Under the pieces are notes generated by a model. The model did no database searches and was not told the origin of the DNA. It saw only the letters and a list, made by a program, of their open reading frames with translations. Both the position numbers and the translations under genes were made by a program. A DNA stretch of 31,744 nucleotides from Bacteroides fragilis (GTDB lineage: Bacteria > Bacillota > Clostridia > Lachnospirales > Lachnospiraceae), in the NCBI GenBank assembly GCA_023664485.1, contig JAMPFK010000001.1, forward strand, positions 567,202 to 598,945, given 5' to 3'. Shown here piece by piece: positions 15,265-22,781 of this stretch (position 1 is the stretch's first letter; each line of letters opens with the position of its first letter).

Positions 15265-15547
15265 CCGGCCATTGCAGTCCTCCACAGTGCAATTTTACTG
15301 AGTTTTATCAATCGTTCTTTTTGGCTCAGCCCATCTTCAATCAGCGCTGCATTGATATTTCCCATATGCCGGGTAATTCTATTGTGCTCTTATTGCGTAA
15401 CCATTTTTCTATCAGGGCAGGTCCGTTATCAATTTTCATTACCATATCGGTTAATGAGATGTAATCATCTTCTTCAATCTGTAATACCTGTACTTCTGTT
15501 CCGTCAATATTTAGTCTGCCCGTGCGACGCCTTCGTTCATCAGGCAA
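15265..15547 (-). pseudogene. KilA-N domain protein remnant
   Basis: On the minus strand a frame with LNIDGTEVQVLQIEEDDY, then SLTDMVMKIDNGPALIEKWL, then RNKSTIELPGIWE matches the N-terminal KilA-N DNA-binding domain found in phage and mobile-element proteins. The frame ends after 68 codons. In another phase the sequence INAALIEDGLSQKERLIKL, the usual C-terminal end of the same family, appears directly afterwards and runs to within about 35 bp of the IS end. The central part has been deleted and the frame broken. The first residues overlap the end of the carbamoyltransferase-like gene. Confidence 0.8.
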
Positions 15548-16362
15548 TAGATCACAATAGCCTGTTGTACCTCTAACAAATACCTCTTAAACCGATAGCC
15601 GGCAAAGTAATCGGAATCAATTACATCTTCGGAGACTTCCCCGCCGCGATAGAATGGCGGACATGGATTTAAAATAGCATTTTCATTTGCCATATCCATA
15701 ATTTCTTTCGTAATCTGATAGTGTTCAAAATCTCCGAGTATATCTGCCGGTAATGAGTCTGTGCATATAATATCTTTTCCTTTAACAGCTTCTTTGATAT
15801 CTCTATACACCGGCACGCCTTCCATTTCATATCCCTGTGGGCAGCATTGCGACAATTCAAATCCCAAAACGCCTGCCGCTGCCTTCCAGGAAAGCCCAAT
15901 ATTGCCGGATTTACCGCAGAAAAGATATTTGTCCTTTGTAAAATCTGCTCTGATTTTAGATAATGAATACATGTCTGAAATAATTTCACAGGGATGGTTC
16001 CAATCTGTCATTGCATTTATGACAGGAATTGCTGAATATTGCGCAAGTTCCTTAACAACATCTATATTTCTATGTCTGACAATGATTCCATCTGCCCAAT
16101 TATTCAGATATCCGCAAACATCTTCCAGTTTTTCTTTCTTATCCAGGGTTTCTGCAGGAAATAGTATTGACTGGCCGCCAAACAGATAGATTCCTTTTTC
16201 AAATGTTACACGGGTTCTTAAACTTGTATTGGGGAAGAATAAAACGATGCTTTTCCCATTTAGGAAATTTTTAAATTTTCCCTCCTGAATTTCATCCGCT
16301 ATATGGAAAATTTCAAAAATATCCTCTTTTCCAAGATCCGGTAAATCAATTAAATGTCTCAA
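15511..16362 (-). CDS. Aspartate/ornithine carbamoyltransferase-family protein, substrate unknown
   Basis: A 283-residue protein, somewhat shorter than ornithine transcarbamylase (310-340). The carbamoyl-phosphate signature appears as SLRTR (residues 47-51, usually STRTR). RHR is at 96-98 and HPCE at 123-126 (usually HPxQ). The C-terminal domain has the nucleotide-like fold start FCGKSGNIGLSW (148-159), then DSLP (202-205), and NPCPPFYRGGEV (232-243) where ornithine enzymes have HCLP and aspartate enzymes have HPxP. The fold is convincing, but the second-substrate residues match neither enzyme, so I name no reaction. Start: ATG at 16362 with AGGGATTG upstream. Rather AT-rich like the neighbouring accessory genes. 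No arginine or pyrimidine genes are adjacent. Confidence 0.8.
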   Translation of the reverse strand: MRHLIDLPDLGKEDIFEIFHIADEIQEGKFKNFLNGKSIVLFFPNTSLRTRVTFEKGIYLFGGQSILFPAETLDKKEKLEDVCGYLNNWADGIIVRHRNIDVVKELAQYSAIPVINAMTDWNHPCEIISDMYSLSKIRADFTKDKYLFCGKSGNIGLSWKAAAGVLGFELSQCCPQGYEMEGVPVYRDIKEAVKGKDIICTDSLPADILGDFEHYQITKEIMDMANENAILNPCPPFYRGGEVSEDVIDSDYFAGYRFKRYLLEVQQAIVIYCLMNEGVARAD

Positions 16363-16703
16363 TCAATCCCTCCGTTATGTATGATATCCATTGGATAAAA
16401 GCCGTTTTATCGTTACTGTTACAGCCTGTTTTGCTGTAAATGCCCAACGCGCTTTCTTTCTTAGAGCCTGTGAGCGGGCATCATTTTACAGCAGTTTTCT
16501 TTAACAGCAATCTCTTTGGCGTAATCCGGGCATTGCGCTGCCAGTCCTCTGTTTCTGTATCCTATCTCGATGGGAATTTGTGTTGTGCTTTTTACACCTT
16601 TTGAATTCAGGTTCCCTCCATTCAGTATCAAAGCCTTTTTATGTCCATTATCCTGCCTCGAACTTTTTCAAAAACCAGTTGAATAAAATAAGTGAATATG
16701 CTA

Positions 16704-16808
16704 TATGATAAGCACATGAGGAAACAATCGCCCACAAGGTGGTTGACCTAAGCGAAAGTGATAGAAACTCCACCTTTTCTACCAGCCAGGTATACAAAGG
16801 TGGTTTTT
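16704..16808 (+). ncRNA. Candidate small RNA or attenuator with alternative hairpins
   Basis: A promoter-like TTGAAT (16679) with -10 TATGAT (16704-16709) is followed by three pairing strands: AAGGTGG (16736-16742), CCACCTTT (16770-16777) and AAAGGTGG (16796-16803). A TTTTT tail (16804-16808) follows. Strand 2 can pair with strand 3 to form a terminator, or with strand 1 to form an antiterminator. A GCGAAAGT loop lies between strands 1 and 2. No gene follows on the plus strand, so the transcript would be a short RNA of about 90 nt. I recognise no known riboswitch. Confidence 0.4.
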
Positions 16809-16830
16809 CTATTTAAAGAACCAGAAAAAC

Positions 16831-16883
16831 AAAACACACAAAAGCAAAGGGGCGGGAATGCTCATTTTACAGGCATTCCCGCC
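16831..16883 (-). terminator. Terminator downstream of tRNA-Arg
   Basis: Perfect 11-bp stem GGCGGGAATGC (16851-16861) with GCATTCCCGCC (16873-16883) and an 11-nt loop. On the minus strand it is followed by CTTTGCTTTTGTGTGTTTTG, a T-rich tail. Confidence 0.75.
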
Positions 16884-16902
16884 ACTTAAAACCAACGTGC
16901 GC

Positions 16903-16943
16903 AACGCACATAAAGACGTGCTAAAACGCACATAAAGACGTGC
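16903..16943. repeat. Two tandem 19-bp repeats at the tRNA-Arg 3' end
   Basis: AACGCACATAAAGACGTGC occurs at 16903-16921 and again at 16925-16943 (period 22). The second copy includes the last five bases of the tRNA. On the minus strand, GTGCGTT just after the tRNA can pair with its acceptor strand AACGCAC. Confidence 0.8.
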
Positions 16944-17012
16944 GTTAGAGGATTCGAACCCCCGGCCTTTTGGTCCGTAGCCAAACGCTCTATCCAGCTG
17001 AGCTAAACGCAC
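16939..17012 (-). tRNA. tRNA-Arg (anticodon ACG)
   Basis: Full cloverleaf on the minus strand. The acceptor GTGCGTT (17006-17012) pairs with AACGCAC (16940-16946). The D arm is GCTC-AGCTGGATA-GAGC. The anticodon stem TTTGG/CCAAA encloses loop CTACGGA, anticodon ACG. The T arm is GGGGGTTCGAATCCTCT with one imperfect pair. Discriminator G at 16939. CCA is not encoded. 74 nt. Confidence 0.95.
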
Positions 17013-17044
17013 ACATGAGAAAAATAATTCTCACAACACAAGCA

Positions 17045-17073
17045 ATTATATATAGTTTTCGGAGAAATGTCAA
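17045..17073 (-). promoter_or_regulatory. Consensus promoter of tRNA-Arg
   Basis: On the minus strand a perfect -35 TTGACA (17068-17073) and a perfect -10 TATAAT (17045-17050) are 17 bp apart, ending 32 bp before the tRNA. The -35 overlaps the stop of the upstream membrane-protein gene. Confidence 0.9.
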
Positions 17074-19370
17074 GCCCTTTTCTGATAATATCTGTCGCCG
17101 CATCTCCAATAAACGATAAGCCCTGCGAAAGCGAGCAGGGAAAGGAATTCGCAGACGCGCCAATACCAGGGCTCCTGGAATTTTACCTGGAAGCTGCCCG
17201 TAAAACCGGACGGAACGGACACGGAGACCCGGAACGTCCCGCCGGGCGCTATAGCGAGCTGTTCGCCGCTGTCGGTAACGGCACGATAGCCCTTGGCGAA
17301 CAGGAGCGGCACTTCCATTTGTCCGGGTTCATCCGCCATGTTCACCGCGGATACGTTTACCGCATAATTTTCTCTATGCCATTCGTCTACGCGTATGCTG
17401 TTGGAATCATAGGTAAGCAGCTCGATGCAGTCGTCCGGGTTTGCCTGATGTTCTGCATCCCCTGGGAGATATTCCCCGTTCATCACATCGTTGGCCGACA
17501 GATTGCCGCTCTGGTATGCGGTATAAATCTCGGATTCGTTCAGGCATCTGCTCATATAGGACAGGGATTGGATACAGGCCGTACAGACGATTAGTCCGGT
17601 AAATATTTTTCTGGCATTTGCGCTGATGTTGTCCTGCCGTAATATCAGGCATAGCAGGAGGGTGCAGAAAGCGCCGGCCATCGTAAGGAAGCGCCAGGGA
17701 TACTGAACGACGCTTATCGGCTGATTTAAGAACGGAAATTTAGCCGTTATCCATGAATAGGGGAAAAGGACCGTCGTCATCAAAGCGCTCAACAGGATGC
17801 AGAAGACGACGAAATGTTCTGTTTTCTTTTCGCTCTTATTTCTGTTTTTTCCGACACAGAAACAGAACCAGCCGATAACGACCAGAATAGAAGCCCAGCC
17901 GAGGGTCAGCGGCATTTCTGCGGCAGCGCCGGAAAGCGCGCGGGTAGAGCTGCCGGTCACATCGTATTCTGTCATGAACAGCTGGGCGGGAAAGGAGGCT
18001 CTTTCTTCCAGCCGGTATGCGACAATACTGTCGTCGGCAAAATAGAGCCCGCTGAACATATAATCGAGGAACGGGACTAAGAACCACAGGGACAGGGCGG
18101 CGGTCGCGGCCGCGGCTTTTACGAGCGTCAGGAATACGTTTTTACGCAGCGTTTTTTTCCACAGGACGATGCAGGTAAGGAGGATAAAAAAGGCGGTCAT
18201 TTCCGTTGTGATCATATGGGACAGAAAGACGCCGCTGCAGCCAAGAGCGAGCGTGGGCCAGCTTTTGGCATGTTCCTTTGATGCTTCCGGCAGAGTATAA
18301 ATTCTCCACATGCCATAGATGACGAGCGGAAGAAATACCATGGCAGTATATTCTCCGACGGCGGCTCTGCTATAGAGGCAGACCAGACGGTACAGGTTCA
18401 GGGAATAGACAGCGGTACATACGAGCCCCGTTCTTCTGCTGCCCATTTTGGAAAAACAGCCATAGGCGATAAATACGGTCGCCGTATTGACCACAAGGAC
18501 ATAGAACTGATAAGAGGCCTGCAGGGACACGCCGAACATGCGCAGCGCCGCCGACAGATACAGGAACAGGTCGCAGTAAAATACGGAAACGGCATAGCCG
18601 TGCCCGTTCAGCCAGTTAGGCTGTACCCTGACCGGAAACATACCGCTTTCCAGTCCGGCCTTCAGCCCTTCGATTCTGGTCAGATGAAAGGGCAGGTCAT
18701 GGCCGGCGAGAAGATAATTTACCAGTAACGGAATGCTGCTAAACGCTGTCAGAAGAAGCAGGAGTTTGAAATGCTGCATCGTCTCATCGTCCGGAAGGAA
18801 ACTTTTTCTTTTATACCAGAAAAGAAGCAGTGCGTCGAACAGCAGAAAGCCTGTCACGATGCGGAAAAGGAAATTTCTCATATTACAGGAAGACGGAACG
18901 ATTCTTACATGATCCATTAAGAGATAATCCGTTTCCCCTGCGTCGCCGGTAAGCCTTCCCTGCAGATAGGCCGGCCGCTCGTCATATTTTACCTGAAAAT
19001 CACAGGAAGTCCGGGTCACGCCGGCAGGAAAAATTTTACCGCTTACGGCGTCGTCGTACCGGCCGTCGGCATAACAGACTTCGAGCGAGGCCGCGTAGGC
19101 GTTTGAACGCTCATAATCCATTTCAGCCGTATACAGGCCGGGAGGCAATACAAATTCCGGGGTTCTGATGAACTGGCTGTCATAAGACATATCCAGATAG
19201 AATCCGTTTTCGCCCGTATCATAGACGAGTTCTTCCTGTGAAAAGTTCAATTCGGCAGGCATTTTTCTGCTGTGCAGGAGAGAAAAGATGCCTGTCAGCA
19301 GAATTTCTGCGATGATGATAAAGAGCCATGCCTTTTTGTCCGGTTTGAAAGTTTTTGCCTTTTGTAACAC
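17070..19370 (-). CDS. Large polytopic membrane protein with a 6-pyruvoyl-tetrahydropterin-synthase-related domain
   Basis: A 766-residue membrane protein. Segment order: an N-terminal membrane anchor (about residues 14-30), an extracellular beta-rich domain (to about 165), then ten or more membrane helices to about residue 590. A C-terminal soluble beta domain and a last membrane helix near the end follow. The stretch FHLTRIEGLKAGLESGMFPV and NGHGYAVSVFY matches the PTPS-related membrane family (PF10131-like, from memory), which resembles YfhO-type glycosyltransferase-like proteins. A cell-envelope or polysaccharide role is likely but unproven, and the family name does not imply pterin synthesis. 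The start is a GTG with GGAG about nine bases upstream. It lies 27 bp after the chemotaxis receptor gene, so the two are probably co-transcribed. Confidence 0.82.
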   Translation of the reverse strand: MLQKAKTFKPDKKAWLFIIIAEILLTGIFSLLHSRKMPAELNFSQEELVYDTGENGFYLDMSYDSQFIRTPEFVLPPGLYTAEMDYERSNAYAASLEVCYADGRYDDAVSGKIFPAGVTRTSCDFQVKYDERPAYLQGRLTGDAGETDYLLMDHVRIVPSSCNMRNFLFRIVTGFLLFDALLLFWYKRKSFLPDDETMQHFKLLLLLTAFSSIPLLVNYLLAGHDLPFHLTRIEGLKAGLESGMFPVRVQPNWLNGHGYAVSVFYCDLFLYLSAALRMFGVSLQASYQFYVLVVNTATVFIAYGCFSKMGSRRTGLVCTAVYSLNLYRLVCLYSRAAVGEYTAMVFLPLVIYGMWRIYTLPEASKEHAKSWPTLALGCSGVFLSHMITTEMTAFFILLTCIVLWKKTLRKNVFLTLVKAAAATAALSLWFLVPFLDYMFSGLYFADDSIVAYRLEERASFPAQLFMTEYDVTGSSTRALSGAAAEMPLTLGWASILVVIGWFCFCVGKNRNKSEKKTEHFVVFCILLSALMTTVLFPYSWITAKFPFLNQPISVVQYPWRFLTMAGAFCTLLLCLILRQDNISANARKIFTGLIVCTACIQSLSYMSRCLNESEIYTAYQSGNLSANDVMNGEYLPGDAEHQANPDDCIELLTYDSNSIRVDEWHRENYAVNVSAVNMADEPGQMEVPLLFAKGYRAVTDSGEQLAIAPGGTFRVSVSVPSGFTGSFQVKFQEPWYWRVCEFLSLLAFAGLIVYWRCGDRYYQKRA

Positions 19371-19397
19371 GATTAAATCTCCATTCCACGAAAATTA

Positions 19398-21095
19398 TCA
19401 AAGCCTGAAGAACGCGATGCTGTTGTTCAACTGTTCGATAACGTCTTTTAATTCGTCTGTTTCCCGTGCGACTCCCTCGACATTTGTCCGAAGATTTTCC
19501 ATAGAAGCGTTGGTCTCCTCGGCGGAGGCTGCGTTTTCTTCGGAGATACCGGATAAATCGCTGATAGAATCTACGACGTTTCCTTTGTTCTTTTCTACGG
19601 CGCTTACAATTTCCGTAATCTTATTGACAGCCGCCGCGGCCTCCGCGATGTTCTTTTCCACCTCGTCGAAGTTGCTGTTGACGCTTAAAAGAGCCTCGGC
19701 CTCTTTCCCGACGGCTTCCTGAATCTGGCCGGATATCCGGGTGCATTCCTCCGTCTTGTTCGTAATTTCTTCAATAATCGATTGTATCTGCTGTGCGGAA
19801 GAATTGGATTGCTCCGCAAGTTTCTGAATCTCGCCGGCAACGACGGAGAAACCTCTTCCCGCATCTCCGGCCCTTGCCGCTTCGATACTCGCGTTCAGGG
19901 AGAGGAGATTGGTCTGGTCGGAAATATCCATGATCATTTGGGCGGCGGTCGTAATCTGCGTTACCGCGTCGTTGACGCTGGATATGCTGGAAATAACGTT
20001 TTCTGCGCTCTCGGTAGTATAGGAGTTGGCCTGCAGCAGCTCGTCGAGGCTGTTTTTGGCGGTGCGGCTGACGGCAGTAATGCTTTCGGTGACCGCTTTG
20101 GTCGCCTGTGAGCTTTCCGCAATATTGGAAATGCCTTCGGCGATCTCATTCATATCGAAGGCTTCTTTTTCGACGGAACCGGCCATGTTCTGCGCGCCGT
20201 AAGCCAGTTCATCCATAGTGGCGCTCAGATCCTTTACCGTCTGGGCGAAGCTCCCAAGGGAGGAATCGACGCGCGTAACGGAGGTATCCACCGTACCGGA
20301 ACAGTTTTGGATCGTCTGTATGACTTCAATTAACTGGCTGCGGAGCTTTTCCGCGGCTTCGGCCGTTTCATGGATTTCCCGGATCCTGTTTTTGTGGCCG
20401 TTCTCGAAATGCAGATTGCCTTCAGAAAGCCGGACCATGTCGTCACGGAGGACCTGAATGTGTCTGGCGATGATCCGGCCAAGCAAGAGGATGATGATAA
20501 CGATGACAACAAGCAGGACGCCGCATATGGCCAGCGTATAAAGCAGGAACTCTCTTGTGGTCGTATTGAGCGACGCGCTCGGTTTTCCGGTAAAGATCAT
20601 GCCGGCCACTTTCCCTTCCTGTTCGATCGGGATATAGTAACCATAATAATTCTGACCGCCGATGTCAATGTTTTTCGCAAAATAGGGATTCCCCTGATTC
20701 AGAACGATTTCTTTTACCTCGTCGGAGCATTGCGTCAGCAGCATGCGGCTGCCGTTTTCATCCAGGACGGTCGTGATGTAACGCGTATCCCCGTAGAACA
20801 GAGTGCATTCGATTCCTGTCTTTTCCTTAATGGAATCGATGACGGACAGATTTTCGGTCAGGTTTACCCCGCCCTTGTAGAGCAGTCTGCCGGACAGCCA
20901 GAACTTGCCGCTGTCAATGGCGTTAAACGCTTCTATCAGCGTATGGCCGGCGGTCTGTAAGGTATCTTCGATCTCGTTTTCAGCCGTCGAATTGATATAA
21001 CCATAGGATGTAATGACATTGACGGCGATGGACAAAATGGAAGGAATCAGGCAAAATAGGAGCAGGATAGAGATAATACTGGATTTTTTCTTCAT
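19398..21095 (-). CDS. Methyl-accepting chemotaxis protein
   Basis: A 565-residue receptor. The ATG at 21095 is chosen because ACAGGAG lies about eight bases upstream and KKKSSIISILLLFCLIPSI then forms the first membrane helix. An upstream in-frame ATG at 21137 would add 14 unlikely residues. Layout: membrane helix 1, an extracellular Cache-like sensor (about 35-195, with IECTLFYGDTRYITTVLDE), membrane helix 2 (about 200-222), a HAMP domain, then a long cytoplasmic coiled coil. The signalling tip is near residues 385-415 (DQTNLLSLNASIEAARAG, then GRGFSVVAGEIQKLAEQS). It would relay ligand binding to CheA/CheW. No che genes are in the window. The ligand cannot be predicted. Confidence 0.95.
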   Translation of the reverse strand: MKKKSSIISILLLFCLIPSILSIAVNVITSYGYINSTAENEIEDTLQTAGHTLIEAFNAIDSGKFWLSGRLLYKGGVNLTENLSVIDSIKEKTGIECTLFYGDTRYITTVLDENGSRMLLTQCSDEVKEIVLNQGNPYFAKNIDIGGQNYYGYYIPIEQEGKVAGMIFTGKPSASLNTTTREFLLYTLAICGVLLVVIVIIILLLGRIIARHIQVLRDDMVRLSEGNLHFENGHKNRIREIHETAEAAEKLRSQLIEVIQTIQNCSGTVDTSVTRVDSSLGSFAQTVKDLSATMDELAYGAQNMAGSVEKEAFDMNEIAEGISNIAESSQATKAVTESITAVSRTAKNSLDELLQANSYTTESAENVISSISSVNDAVTQITTAAQMIMDISDQTNLLSLNASIEAARAGDAGRGFSVVAGEIQKLAEQSNSSAQQIQSIIEEITNKTEECTRISGQIQEAVGKEAEALLSVNSNFDEVEKNIAEAAAAVNKITEIVSAVEKNKGNVVDSISDLSGISEENAASAEETNASMENLRTNVEGVARETDELKDVIEQLNNSIAFFRL

Positions 21096-21170
21096 ACGTT
21101 TTTCTCCTGTGGGATGTGGTTGATGAAAAAAATACAATGGGGAAATATTGTGATTGACTGTATTATATTC

Positions 21171-21199
21171 AGTATAATGGGTAATGGAAAAGATGGCAA
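21171..21199 (-). promoter_or_regulatory. Promoter of the chemotaxis receptor operon
   Basis: Minus-strand -35 TTGCCA (21194-21199) and -10 TATACT (21171-21176) with 17-bp spacing, 75 bp upstream of the receptor start. Confidence 0.6.
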
Positions 21200-21224
21200 G
21201 AAAAAATGAAGCAAATTGAATCAG

Positions 21225-21253
21225 TTGCAGTTATGCTTTTTTCGTGATACAGT
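21225..21253 (+). promoter_or_regulatory. Promoter of the pyridoxamine kinase gene
   Basis: -35 TTGCAG (21225-21230) and -10 TACAGT (21248-21253) with 17-bp spacing, 19 bp before the start codon. This would give a very short leader. Confidence 0.5.
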
Positions 21254-21272
21254 AGAGTGCAAAAGGAGCGAC

Positions 21273-22103
21273 ATGATGCAGAAAAAAATAGCAGTTATTA
21301 ATGATATATCCGGTTTTGGCAGGTGTTCTATCAGCGTTTCCCTGCCGATTATTTCCTATCTGGGAGCCCAGTGCTGCCCGGTCCCGACGTCCATTTTTTC
21401 CAATCATACGGGTTATCCGCATTTCTTTTTCGATGATTATACGGACAGAATGCCGGAGTATATTGACCATTGGAAGCGGCTCGGCCTGGCATTCGACGGT
21501 ATCGCGACGGGGTTTCTGGGCTCGGCGAAGCAGATTCAGATCGTAGAGCGGTTCCTTCGCGAATTTGGCAGGGAGAAGACGCAGATCATCATCGACCCGG
21601 TAATGGGCGATAACGGAAAGCTGTATCCCACCTATACGGAAGAGCTGTGCCGGGAGATGAAAAAGCTGATTTCCCACGCGGACATTATTACGCCGAATCT
21701 GACCGAATGCTGCAAGCTGACGGACACGGCCTATAAAGATACCGGATGGAAAAAGAAGGAGCTGTACAGGATGGCGGAGGAGCTTTCCGCGCAGGGGCCG
21801 GAGAAAGTCGTGATCACCGGCATCAAACAGGGGGAGTTCATTGCCAATTATATTTATGAAAGGGACGCTTCCGAGCAGAGATGGATCCGTACGCATAAAG
21901 TGGGAACAGAGCGGTCGGGTACGGGGGACGTTTTCGCTTCCATTATCGCGGCGGATGCCGTGAACGGCGTCGCTTTTGGCCGGTCGGTGAAAAAGGCCTC
22001 CGGGTTTGTCAAGAAGTGTATTCAGAAATCGATCGAGCTGGAGATTCCGAAAACGGACGGCGTATGTTTTGAAGAGATTTTATATCAGCTGAAAAGGGAT
22101 TAG
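21273..22103 (+). CDS. pdxY: Pyridoxamine/pyridoxal kinase
   Basis: A 276-residue cytoplasmic kinase of the ribokinase (PfkB/ThiD) superfamily, phosphorylating pyridoxal or pyridoxamine in B6 salvage. The N-terminus KKIAVINDISGFGRCSIS is typical of the Clostridial pyridoxamine kinase group. VMGDNGKLYPTYT and TPNLTE follow. The catalytic GTGD ends with Asp219, followed by VFASIIA. The start at the first ATG of ATGATG has AAAGGAG about six bases upstream. A longer upstream frame from 21216 is rejected. A radical SAM gene follows after 65 bp, probably in the same transcript. ThiD-like hydroxymethylpyrimidine activity is an alternative, but the N-terminus favours B6. Confidence 0.9.
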   Translation: MMQKKIAVINDISGFGRCSISVSLPIISYLGAQCCPVPTSIFSNHTGYPHFFFDDYTDRMPEYIDHWKRLGLAFDGIATGFLGSAKQIQIVERFLREFGREKTQIIIDPVMGDNGKLYPTYTEELCREMKKLISHADIITPNLTECCKLTDTAYKDTGWKKKELYRMAEELSAQGPEKVVITGIKQGEFIANYIYERDASEQRWIRTHKVGTERSGTGDVFASIIAADAVNGVAFGRSVKKASGFVKKCIQKSIELEIPKTDGVCFEEILYQLKRD

Positions 22104-22168
22104 AAAAAGGACTGGAAAAAGGAATCGAAGAATCAGAATATGGAACAGAAAGGAATGGAAACAGAGAA

Positions 22169-22771
22169 ATGGTAATTTTATATGAAGTACATGAGAATTT
22201 ATATGTGAATATGACGAACCGGTGTCCCTGCGCCTGTACCTTCTGCCTGCGCCAGACGATGGATGAGATGAATCATTCCGGCAGGCTGTGGCTGGAACGG
22301 GAGCCGGAGGCAGAGGAGGTCATCGCGGAATTCGGGAAGTTCGATATGAGCAGATATGGGGAATTGGTGTTCTGCGGTTTCGGAGAGCCGACAGAGAGGC
22401 TGGAGGACCTGCTGAAAGTGGCGGAGTATGCCAAAAAGACTTTTCAGATTCCGATCCGGGTAAACACGAACGGCCTTTCCGACCTGATCTGGGAAAAAGA
22501 TACGGCGCCCATGTACGAAGGGCTGGTCGATACCATCTCCATCAGCCTGAATACGCCGGATGCGGAAGAATACCTGAGACTGACCCGGAATAAATTCGGC
22601 ATACAGTCCTACGACGCGATGCTGCGTTTCGCCGGAAACGTGAGCAGATATGTGCCGAACGTCGTGCTGACGACCGTTGCGACGACAATTACGGAAGAAG
22701 AAGAGCGTCGGTGCCGGGAAATCTGCGACAGGCTCGGCGTGACCTATCGCATCAGACCCTTTGAGGATTAA
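22169..22771 (+). CDS. Radical SAM protein, TatD-linked family
   Basis: A 200-residue radical SAM enzyme. The cluster motif CxxxCxxC is in NRCPCACTFCLRQT (residues 19-26), here with an extra Cys at position 21. GFGEPTE near 73-79 is the glycine-rich S-adenosylmethionine contact. NTNGLSDL and ISISLNTPDAEEYL follow. The protein is short for the superfamily, as expected of the TatD-family-associated radical SAM group, whose reaction is unknown. Most relatives sit beside tatD. Here no tatD is in the window, and it follows the pyridoxamine kinase gene. The ribosome binding site is weak (GGAATGGAAA). Confidence 0.88.
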   Translation: MVILYEVHENLYVNMTNRCPCACTFCLRQTMDEMNHSGRLWLEREPEAEEVIAEFGKFDMSRYGELVFCGFGEPTERLEDLLKVAEYAKKTFQIPIRVNTNGLSDLIWEKDTAPMYEGLVDTISISLNTPDAEEYLRLTRNKFGIQSYDAMLRFAGNVSRYVPNVVLTTVATTITEEEERRCREICDRLGVTYRIRPFED

Positions 22772-22781
22772 AGAAAGCCTG

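Larger units (their letters stand above)
16363..16938. other. Intergenic region between the carbamoyltransferase-like gene and tRNA-Arg
   Basis: No protein gene with a start and ribosome binding site is visible. A minus-strand frame without a start codon (about 16470-16660) reads protein-like (ALILNGGNLNSKGVKSTTQI, ending MMPAHRL) and may be a gene remnant. The rest holds a candidate small RNA on the plus strand and the tRNA-Arg terminator, listed separately. Confidence 0.45.

Noticed and set aside
16690..16810. Open minus-strand frame across the candidate RNA (LYTWLVEKVEFLSLS... type).
   Set aside because: No start codon with a ribosome binding site. The strand structure of the RNA explains the sequence better.
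17070..17594. Plus-strand frames such as 17067-17594 and other long antisense frames over host genes.
   Set aside because: They are antisense shadows of well-supported genes without ribosome binding sites or family resemblance.
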